A stretch of DNA of 12,389 nt from Methanobacteriaceae archaeon (GTDB taxonomy: Archaea; Methanobacteriota; Methanobacteria; Methanobacteriales; Methanobacteriaceae). Shown piece after piece: positions 6,267 through 11,409 of this stretch. The position numbers were made by a program, and so were the translations under genes. The notes under the pieces are model-generated. The model made no database searches. It saw only the letters and a program-made list of their open reading frames with translations, and was not told where the DNA came from. Location: positions 1-12,389 of the forward strand of contig CAAFWR010000115.1 of assembly GCA_900766745.1 (NCBI GenBank), written 5' to 3'. Numbering within the stretch: position 1 is the stretch's first letter; every line of letters begins with the position of its first letter.

Positions 6267-6911
6267 ATGAAATCATTGCCAACAGATATTACACAACTCC
6301 AGACAGTATGTGGCACTCGTGTCATTCTAGATGGCAAATCATGTATTGTGAATATCACCGACAAAGATATGTTTGACAAATGTCTTATCTACAGTGAAAC
6401 AAAGAACCAAAAAATCAAAGATTGCATCAGATGGAACCAGATGGATACTGACTGGAAAGCAGACTGTAAAGAAAGAAAATTCTGGTTTCAGGATACGTTA
6501 GAAGGCATGAAGAAAATGTATCCATCAATGGACAACCATCTCTTTGATCTTCGTCAAAAACTACTTGCCTTTGCTGGAGAAGCTGTCTGTTTTCCACCTT
6601 GTGAAGAAGACCTTGACAATATCCTAAGCTATGGTCAGTTCTGGGTTGGTGGTAATGCAAAATTGATGCGTGGTGAACCAAGCCAGTGTCATGTCAACTC
6701 AGCTAATCTATGGGAGCAGAACAAAGAGGCTACACGTATCTGTACTGGGTATGCCTTATCTGAGGACGGTATATGGCGTCAGCACAGCTGGCTTGTATGG
6801 CACAAATCCCGTTCCAATCAGATTGTTGAGACAACAGTTAAACGCATTGCCTACTATGGCTTTGTCATGCCATATGATATGTGCCGGCAATTTGCAGATG
6901 AAAATTACTAA
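6267..6911 (+). CDS. Conserved-looking protein with C-H...H...E pattern, 214 aa, possible Cys hydrolase
   Basis: ATG 6267 is chosen for its AAAAGGGG ribosome binding site; the open frame extends upstream but there overlaps the 5900 gene. The C-terminal half has the conserved-looking block RGEPSQCHVNSANLWEQN, then TGYALSEDGIWRQHSW, then QIVETTVKRIAYYGFVM. From memory this block recurs in hypothetical proteins of Firmicutes mobile elements. Cys141-His142, His173 and Glu188 occur in the order of a Cys-His-acid hydrolase (papain or transglutaminase-like), but I cannot confirm the fold. The N-terminal half is Cys-rich (C15, C26, C39, C53, C67) and less distinctive. The codons look more C/G-ending than those of the neighbours. 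Confidence 0.8.
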   Translation: MKSLPTDITQLQTVCGTRVILDGKSCIVNITDKDMFDKCLIYSETKNQKIKDCIRWNQMDTDWKADCKERKFWFQDTLEGMKKMYPSMDNHLFDLRQKLLAFAGEAVCFPPCEEDLDNILSYGQFWVGGNAKLMRGEPSQCHVNSANLWEQNKEATRICTGYALSEDGIWRQHSWLVWHKSRSNQIVETTVKRIAYYGFVMPYDMCRQFADENY

Positions 6912-6927
6912 AACAGGAGAAAAGAAT

Positions 6928-7080
6928 ATGACAGTAAAAGTTGTGTATTTGAATGGCTATTTCGAGTTCGTCAGGAATGTCGAGAATATTTGCACGAATA
7001 ATATGTGGTTTGTGCTGATATTAAAAAATGGGGCTGTTAAGAAATTTGACAGACGTTTAAAGCTTGAAGTTTCGTATTAG
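6928..7080 (+). CDS. Very small protein, 50 aa, unknown
   Basis: The start is ATG 6928, behind ACAGGAGAAAAG, sixteen bases after the 6267 gene. The protein is mostly short beta strands: MTVKVVYLNGYFEFVRNV, then N-M-W-F-V-L-I-L-K-N-G-A-V-K-K-F-D. The ribosome binding site and placement support a real gene; a longer frame reaching back to 6670 is only a shadow of the 6267 gene. A fold of this size and pattern could be a small barrel, but no family is recognised. Confidence 0.7.
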   Translation: MTVKVVYLNGYFEFVRNVENICTNNMWFVLILKNGAVKKFDRRLKLEVSY

Positions 7081-7096
7081 GAGGTAGGATGAGAAA

Positions 7097-7342
7097 ATGA
7101 AGAAATCAGAAAGAAACGCAATTGTAAAATGGGCAGAATCTGCAACAGATGAAGAACTAGAAAAAGAATACTACGATTGCGTTTTCAGCTCTCTTGGTAG
7201 TCAGACTGAGAACATGTATGAGCTGGGGTATGACCTAGTTGACATCAAAGAAAGAGAGCAATACGAAAAGTTTTTGTGCCAGAAATTATCTTTGCTCGAA
7301 GAACTGTGTTACAAGCGAAACATAGAGCTTTGGAAAAAATAA
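7097..7342 (+). CDS. Small helical protein, 81 aa, conserved hypothetical
   Basis: ATG 7097 lies 12 bases beyond TAGGAGG, a somewhat long spacing. The protein is helical and charged: NAIVKWAESATDEELEKEYY, then GSQTENMYELGYDLVDI, then KEREQYEKFLCQKLSLLEEL. I recall close relatives with the same D-E-E-L-E-K-E-Y-Y and S-Q-T-E-x-M-Y-E-L-G-Y-D core in many Clostridia and Enterococcus phages and integrative elements, all without function. It is the last gene before the structured-RNA gap. Confidence 0.8.
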   Translation: MKKSERNAIVKWAESATDEELEKEYYDCVFSSLGSQTENMYELGYDLVDIKEREQYEKFLCQKLSLLEELCYKRNIELWKK

Positions 7343-7387
7343 CAGTTGCAAACCAAAGTTATAATTTGAGATTTTAAACAAAGTAAA

Positions 7388-7632
7388 TTGACAAATGGAA
7401 TTCCTGTCAAAGTCGGTTCTAAACCATTGTTAAACGTAGTATGATTCATACCTTTGCAATGGAATAGAAAAAGGCGGTATGCAGGTGGCAAGACTGCATC
7501 CGACCGTAAACGAAAGACATCAGTTGCCCCTCTGCTTTGGCGCTGAGACCTCTTTTGCTGGATAAGAGGGAGAAAACAAGTTCCAGTCTAGAGAAGATGC
7601 AGAAATCTTGCGTCTGCATAAGTCTTTTCTAG
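7388..7632 (+). ncRNA. Candidate structured RNA or 5' leader with at least five hairpins
   Basis: The gap 7343-7670 has no credible gene but holds successive helices: TTGACA 7388-7393 with 7405-7410; CCATTG 7424-7429 with CAATGG 7457-7462, enclosing GTATG 7439-7443/CATAC 7447-7451; CGGT plus ATGCAG 7475-7484 with CTGCAT 7494-7499 and ACCG 7503-7506; CCTCTT 7549-7554 with AAGAGG 7564-7569; CTAGAGAAG plus ATGCAG 7588-7602 with CTGCAT 7614-7619 and CTTTTCTAG 7624-7632. GGCAA in the third loop (7487-7491) can pair with TTGCC 7524-7528, a possible pseudoknot. TTGCC can also form part of a local hairpin with 7539-7541, so two states are conceivable. The radical-SAM start lies 38 bases after the last helix. 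No known riboswitch, tRNA, tmRNA or group I/II core was recognised. Boundaries are approximate. Confidence 0.6.
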
Positions 7633-7670
7633 GTTATTCAATTAAAGTCAAGCAAAAAAGGAGAAAGCGT

Positions 7671-8636
7671 ATGAGAAAGATTACAGAAACACACACAGGA
7701 AAAATCGTGTCAGATACCGATTTAAAGGTCGAATACCTATATGTCGGTGACTATGGCAAAGAAAATAACATCAAAGCTGATTTTCTTGGCTACACAAAAC
7801 GTATCGAAATGGTAGAACACAAACCTGTCGACATCACTGACAAGCTCGTTGTCACTGTGTCAAGTCAGAAAGGCTGTCCAATGAACTGTAACTTCTGTGA
7901 CTGTCCAAGATTTGGATTTCACGGAAACGTCAGCACAATGGAATTGGTGTCTGAAATTACAACAAGCATCGCTCTTTCCGGTATTAAACATGGTTCTCGT
8001 CTCAATGTACACTACGCTCGTATGGGAGAGCCTACTTTCAATCAGAACGTAATCACTTCAGCTCGTGTAATTGCTGAAATGCTTACAGATTCGGATATGG
8101 ATACGACATTCGATACGTATCACCCCGTTGTTTCGACTATGATGCCGAAATCTAACAAGAATTTATACGATTTTTTACACAAGTGGGTTGAGACGGGTTT
8201 TGAATACGGTGGCGAAGACGGTTTCGGTCTGCAGTTCTCAATTAACACTTTGGACGAGGAACAACGTAATGAAATGTTCCGTAGCAGATCTCTTTCTTTG
8301 CAGGAAATAAGTGACATAATCAAAAAACTTCCAACGCCAAAGAAACGTAAATACACGTTAAACTTTGCTGTTACCTCTAAGTGTAATCTTGATGTTAATC
8401 TCATGAATAAATATTTCGACAAAGATAAGTGCATCGTGAAAATCACGCCAATTCACGAAACCGTCGAAGCAGTAAACGAAGGCTACGAAATTATTACAGA
8501 TTTCGATGTGTACGAGAAATTCGAACAGCCTCTAGTAAAAAATGGCTGGGATGTAATCGTCTTTGTCCCAAGTAAAGAAGAAGACGCGGATCGTATCACT
8601 TGTGGTAATTCTCTGATTGCTCTTACAAATAAGTAA
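7671..8636 (+). CDS. RlmN/Cfr-like radical-SAM enzyme, 321 aa
   Basis: ATG 7671 follows AAAAAAGGAG; upstream in-frame codons lie within the structured RNA. The radical-SAM motif is C69-x3-C73-x2-C76 in SSQKGCPMNCNFC, which binds the 4Fe-4S cluster. Family hallmarks follow: GNVSTMELVSEI (compare RNLTxxEI), MGEP at 118-121, a SINTLDEEQRNEMF stretch like the RlmN S-L-H-A segment, and C311 in TCGNSL, matching the methyl-carrying Cys355 of E. coli RlmN. RlmN methylates C2 of A2503 in 23S rRNA and A37 of some tRNAs; Cfr methylates C8. The residue matching RlmN Cys118, seven before the first cluster Cys, is Thr62. Only 68 residues precede the cluster, against about 124 in E. coli. Substrate and reaction are therefore uncertain; the superfamily call is firm. 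Codons are more C/G-rich than in neighbours. Confidence 0.88.
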   Translation: MRKITETHTGKIVSDTDLKVEYLYVGDYGKENNIKADFLGYTKRIEMVEHKPVDITDKLVVTVSSQKGCPMNCNFCDCPRFGFHGNVSTMELVSEITTSIALSGIKHGSRLNVHYARMGEPTFNQNVITSARVIAEMLTDSDMDTTFDTYHPVVSTMMPKSNKNLYDFLHKWVETGFEYGGEDGFGLQFSINTLDEEQRNEMFRSRSLSLQEISDIIKKLPTPKKRKYTLNFAVTSKCNLDVNLMNKYFDKDKCIVKITPIHETVEAVNEGYEIITDFDVYEKFEQPLVKNGWDVIVFVPSKEEDADRITCGNSLIALTNK

Positions 8637-8680
8637 CTACACAGCATTTGTGTCATGTCAAAATAGATAAGGAAAAAACT

Positions 8681-9037
8681 ATGAGAAAAGAAGAAAAATT
8701 AAACACGATGAATTCGTTTGCTAATGGTTTTAAAATCATGCGTGATGGCGAAGTCATTACCTTAACTCCTGAAGAAATGTCGGATTTTCGTTTCTTCGAT
8801 AAAGCAATTGAGGGACGAGACAATTTGTATACTTATGGTTGCAACAAGGCAAAAAGCCAAGAAGAACTCGATGCAGTTGCAGAACTTGCAAGTGATCCCA
8901 CCATCTGCCGAAGCATAACGGTTGGCATTGAAGACGATTTATATGAAGATGCTGAAGATGTTGTAACAAGTACAGTATCTTATTATATTAAAAACAATAT
9001 CGAGAAACATCAAGAAGGAGGAAAAGAAAATGAATAA
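8681..9037 (+). CDS. FxI-RNGK family paralog 5, 118 aa
   Basis: The start is ATG 8681, after TAAGGAAAAA; an upstream in-frame codon at 8648 has no ribosome binding site. Residues 8-50 carry the family signature: LNTMNSFANGFKIMRDGEVI, TLTPEEMSDFRFFDKAIEGR. It continues with a helix-rich acidic tail containing I-C-R-S-I, parallel to C-E-K-I-C in the 4728 fusion. Its opening (MRKEEKLNTMNSF) is closest to the N-terminus of the Panacea fusion (MGKDKLNSLQSF). It is 44 bases downstream of the radical-SAM gene with no terminator between, so the two may share a transcript. It overlaps the next gene by 8 bases. Confidence 0.82.
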   Translation: MRKEEKLNTMNSFANGFKIMRDGEVITLTPEEMSDFRFFDKAIEGRDNLYTYGCNKAKSQEELDAVAELASDPTICRSITVGIEDDLYEDAEDVVTSTVSYYIKNNIEKHQEGGKENE

Positions 9038-9299
9038 ATATCAAAAATCATTAAATACAATTAGTGATACGCTTACTTATTACATGGTACGCAGGGATGA
9101 AAGCTTAGTACATAGTGATAATGAAATATATGATGCGATGGCTGTGCTTAGAAAACTTGTTGATAACACAGATACACCTAATGAGGTTCCTGTTTCCGAA
9201 AAACTTCCGAAAAAAAAGTATGAATCAACTTTGTTCGCAGAAGCAGTTGCTCATTGCGAGAAAATTGTAATAAACGGAAAGGTTGTGAAAGGGAGATGA
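9030..9299 (+). CDS. Small unknown protein, 89 aa
   Basis: ATG 9030 follows AAGGAGGAAAAG and overlaps the end of the 8681 gene by 8 bases. The N-terminal half is helical (YQKSLNTISDTLTYYMVRRD, then EIYDAMAVLRKLVDN), followed by a proline-containing linker (TPNEVPVSEKLPKKKY) and a short last segment. The stop overlaps the next start as ATGA. It is soluble and has a single Cys. Family not recognised. It is a member of a translationally coupled chain running from 8681 to 10230. Confidence 0.78.
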   Translation: MNKYQKSLNTISDTLTYYMVRRDESLVHSDNEIYDAMAVLRKLVDNTDTPNEVPVSEKLPKKKYESTLFAEAVAHCEKIVINGKVVKGR

Positions 9300-9949
9300 C
9301 CAGAACAGCAAAAAAGATGTTTAAGGATATTGGATACAAATATTCCGAAAAATATATTACTGATAATATTACGAATGAAAAAGTTTTAGAGCAAATTCAG
9401 TACGAAAAAGGATGTGAAACCATTAGGTTTTATATCAGAGGTAAATTTTGGGGTAAATCATATAAAAATCTTGGCTCAAAATATGATTACACCTTATATT
9501 CAACGATGGAAGAAACAGAGGCTATTGTTCAGCAGTGCAAAGAACTTGGTTGGATTACTGAACAATCTAATGTTGAAACCAACTTTGAGCATTATTTTGA
9601 AAAAATCAAGGAGCTGGTTTCTTTGTATCATTGTAATCCGCAAGCAATTGCTAATGGATTAATGGCCGTATCTGATGAAGATATTTTACGCACTGGTTTA
9701 ATTAGTGATGCAATTCTTGATTGGTGTAAAAAGCCATATAAGAATCGAGATTATTGTCTTTCTGAATTTGAGTATGAACTTCTTGAGTCTTATTTGAATT
9801 CTGATGAAAAAGCTACGTCACTTTGCATCAAAGACATTAAAGTACTCCAAAATATGCAGAAAAAGGGATACTTCCAAAATGTCAATAACTATACGCCTAT
9901 TAAAGATGTTTTGGAATGTTCTGAAATTAAAAAAGGAGAAAAAGCATGA
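9296..9949 (+). CDS. Phage-type unknown protein, paralog of the 10392 gene, 217 aa
   Basis: ATG 9296 overlaps the previous stop as ATGA; a start at 9254 would overlap the upstream gene further and has no ribosome binding site. It has three parts. Residues 1-90 are KKMFKDIGYKYSE with a beta-rich body ending in EAIVQQCKELGW; residues 100-150 are helical with H-C-N-P-Q-A-I-A-N-G-L and I-L-D-W-C-K-K-P-Y-K-N; residues 157-217 are LSEFEYELLESYL and MQKKGYFQNV with a P-I-K-D-V-L-E-C ending. The first and last parts match the 10392 gene. Such proteins recur in Clostridium and Enterococcus phages, without known function. Confidence 0.82.
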   Translation: MTRTAKKMFKDIGYKYSEKYITDNITNEKVLEQIQYEKGCETIRFYIRGKFWGKSYKNLGSKYDYTLYSTMEETEAIVQQCKELGWITEQSNVETNFEHYFEKIKELVSLYHCNPQAIANGLMAVSDEDILRTGLISDAILDWCKKPYKNRDYCLSEFEYELLESYLNSDEKATSLCIKDIKVLQNMQKKGYFQNVNNYTPIKDVLECSEIKKGEKA

Positions 9950-10230
9950 ATAGAATTAATTTATATTTTGATAAATCTCTTTCCCATATAGCAGAAAATT
10001 CCTATGGACAGGAAGTATATTTAAGCCAAATAAAAGATAAGTTAAAATTGGATGAAGAGAATGAAATATATTTTCCTATTCAGATAAAAGGTGTTTCAAT
10101 TTCTTTTATTCAAGGATTAATAAAAGATTTGGTAAATACATATGGAAAAGAAAAAGTTCTACAACTTATTACTTTGAAGTCTGATAACGAAATGTTACAA
10201 GAACGATTAAATAGAAATATTAAATTTTAG
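9946..10230 (+). CDS. Small protein, 94 aa, possibly STAS-like (DUF4325)
   Basis: ATG 9946 overlaps the previous stop as ATGA, with AAAAGGAG in front. The first half is INLYFDKSLSHIAENSYGQE; the second half has a strand IYFPIQIKGVSISFI and a helix QGLIKDLVNTYGKEKVLQL, then ITLKSDNEMLQERLNRNI. The strand-helix-strand-helix order, with a small-residue turn before the helix and an 'IxLxxxNxxxxxRLxR' end, resembles the DUF4325 STAS-like domain. That match is weak, since the usual DFSGV core is not preserved. It is the last gene of the coupled chain. Confidence 0.75.
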   Translation: MNRINLYFDKSLSHIAENSYGQEVYLSQIKDKLKLDEENEIYFPIQIKGVSISFIQGLIKDLVNTYGKEKVLQLITLKSDNEMLQERLNRNIKF

Positions 10231-10254
10231 GGAATTACTATCAAGTCAACAATA

Positions 10255-10270
10255 TACCAATAAATTGGTA
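10255..10270 (+). repeat. Small perfect inverted repeat upstream of P4
   Basis: TACCAA (10255-10260) and TTGGTA (10265-10270) flank TAAA. No T-run follows, so it is not a standard terminator. It lies in the 161-base gap between the 9946 gene and the P4 operon; it may be a regulator site or a transcript-end hairpin. Confidence 0.4.
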
Positions 10271-10340
10271 GGTTCGTAAAAACTTAAGCTGACTGGTTAA
10301 ATTGCTTTGAGCACTACGTAAAAAAAAGAAAAATTTATAG

Positions 10341-10369
10341 CTGTATAAAAGCTATATATGGTGTATAAT
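10341..10369 (+). promoter_or_regulatory. Sigma-A promoter P4 with conserved spacer
   Basis: CTGTAT (10341-10346), 17 bases, TATAAT (10364-10369), with ATATATGGTG before the -10. Apart from a few substitutions it matches P3 across about 70 bases, including the A-rich upstream tract and the AAAGAGGTA ribosome binding site. It drives the 10392 operon. Confidence 0.8.
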
Positions 10370-10391
10370 ATATATAGAAAGAGGTATAGCT

Positions 10392-11006
10392 ATGAAAGCA
10401 GAAGAATTATTCGAAAAACTAGGGTATAAAAAACAAGTTGGTTTTGAAAGTATCTGTTTTATATATGAAAATGAGGATACAGTAAATTTTGAAATCATAT
10501 TTGATTTAAAAAATAAAACCATTCATACACATGGAGGTTGCACGGATAAAAGCCTTTCTATAGATGAATTGGAGGCCATTAAAAAGCAATGCGAAGAACT
10601 TGACTGGGTTGATGAAAAAATTTGTACAAATTTCAGTTCAGGCCAAGCAGGTGAATTTACGTGCTCAAATTGTGGAATTTACCTGTATGATTTAAGTGAA
10701 ATAGTGATAAGCGGAGATGAGAAACGTAATGTGAATCAAGATGGGTACGAATTAAGATATTGCCCAAACTGTGGATGTAAGATTGTTGATTATGAGCATT
10801 TTGCAAAAAAAGCAAAATACAAAGTCACACAATTCGAATTTGATTTGCTTAATACATACAGGTTTTGTAGTGATAGTTGTAAATTTCATAATTGTACTCA
10901 ATTAAGAGAAATGAAAGTAAAAGGATACTTTAAGGACGTTGATGCAAATGCGACGATTCATGATATTTTATGGAATTGTGGGGTAATTAATGATGGAAAC
11001 CGCTAG
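10392..11006 (+). CDS. Zinc-ribbon phage-type protein, paralog of the 9296 gene, 204 aa
   Basis: The start is ATG 10392, behind AAAGAGGTA. Residues 1-72 hold AEELFEKLGYKKQ, a beta-rich body and L-E-A-I-K-K-Q-C-E-E-L-D-W, matching the first part of the 9296 gene. Residues 89-129 form a zinc ribbon: C91-S-N-C94 and C124-P-N-C127, separated by about 30 residues. Residues 146-204 (VTQFEFDLLNTYR, MKVKGYFKDVD, TIHDILWNCGVI) match the 9296 C-terminus. The two paralogs thus share both ends but carry different middles. An adaptor that uses the middle for binding is one reading, by inference only. Its end overlaps a decayed third copy. Confidence 0.85.
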   Translation: MKAEELFEKLGYKKQVGFESICFIYENEDTVNFEIIFDLKNKTIHTHGGCTDKSLSIDELEAIKKQCEELDWVDEKICTNFSSGQAGEFTCSNCGIYLYDLSEIVISGDEKRNVNQDGYELRYCPNCGCKIVDYEHFAKKAKYKVTQFEFDLLNTYRFCSDSCKFHNCTQLREMKVKGYFKDVDANATIHDILWNCGVINDGNR

Positions 11007-11065
11007 AGAAATATTCGAAAGACTTAGAAGCAATTCAAAAGCAATCTGAAGAATTGGGGTGGTAA
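10990..11065 (+). pseudogene. Remnant of a third LFEKLGY-family paralog
   Basis: From ATG 10990 the frame reads MMETAREIFERL, like the start of the 10392 gene (MKAEELFEKL), then stops at TGA 11047-11049. In another frame the same DNA reads K-D-L-E-A-I-Q-K-Q-S-E-E-L-G-W and ends at TAA 11063-11065, exactly like the L-E-A-I-K-K-Q-C-E-E-L-D-W end of that domain. The middle of about 45 residues is gone and the frame is shifted. An internal deletion in a former third copy explains this. The old stop overlaps the next ATG as TAATG, preserving the ancestral coupling. Confidence 0.8.
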
Positions 11066-11409
11066 TGATGATATTAGATGGCAAACTTGTTATCGAGGAT
11101 CTAAACAAGCTCAAAATAACATCCGTAAAATACGACAAAAGTGTTGTCCATTTCAGTTACGATGGAAAGCACTACACCTTTCTAAATGGCGGAACAGATT
11201 GTACTTTAGTTATGGCATTGTACGAAGGTCGATGTAAATCCCATCTAAACCATATATCTTCCAAATATGGTATGGCATTAGACTTAATCCAATACAAGCA
11301 TAACAAAACAACATTAAGTTCAATTGACAAGGAACAATTCGTAAAAGTTCTGAAAAAGCAGGGTTTTGTATATTATCGAGAAAAAGAAGGCGAGGGTTTA
11401 TCATGCTAG
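11065..11409 (+). CDS. Small unknown protein, 114 aa
   Basis: ATG 11065 (or 11068) overlaps the remnant's TAA; a GTG at 11059 is also in frame. The ribosome binding site is weak (TTGGGGTGG), which fits coupling to the gene that used to precede it. Features: LDGKLVIEDLNKLKITSVKY, then V-V-H-F-S-Y-D-G-K-H-Y-T-F-L-N-G-G-T-D-C, then H-N-K-T-T-L-S-S-I-D-K-E-Q-F-V-K-V-L-K-K and a GFVYYREK end. Mixed alpha/beta and soluble. Family not recognised. The stop overlaps the next gene by 7 bases. Confidence 0.72.
   Translation: MMILDGKLVIEDLNKLKITSVKYDKSVVHFSYDGKHYTFLNGGTDCTLVMALYEGRCKSHLNHISSKYGMALDLIQYKHNKTTLSSIDKEQFVKVLKKQGFVYYREKEGEGLSC

Noticed and set aside
6670..6927. 86-codon upstream extension of the 6928 gene
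   Set aside because: It lies wholly within the 6267 gene in another frame; ATG 6928 has its own AGGAGA site.
7608..7670. Upstream extension of the radical-SAM gene from a TTG
   Set aside because: It would translate the last hairpin of the structured RNA and has no ribosome binding site; ATG 7671 follows AAAAAAGGAG.
7343..7670. tRNA, tmRNA, group I or II intron, or S-box riboswitch in the structured gap
   Set aside because: No cloverleaf with a proper T-arm, no intron catalytic core and no S-box or tmRNA consensus was found. GGTTCTAAACC at 7415-7425 resembles a T-arm only superficially.
9414..9662. 82-codon frame on the + strand within the 9296 gene
   Set aside because: It is a shadow frame inside a gene with clear paralogy in its own frame.
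172..11404. Long open frames on the minus strand (for example 6044-6379, 8120-8446, 8757-8969)
   Set aside because: All lie opposite supported + strand genes, lack ribosome binding sites and show the Ser/Phe/Leu-rich composition of reverse-complement shadows.
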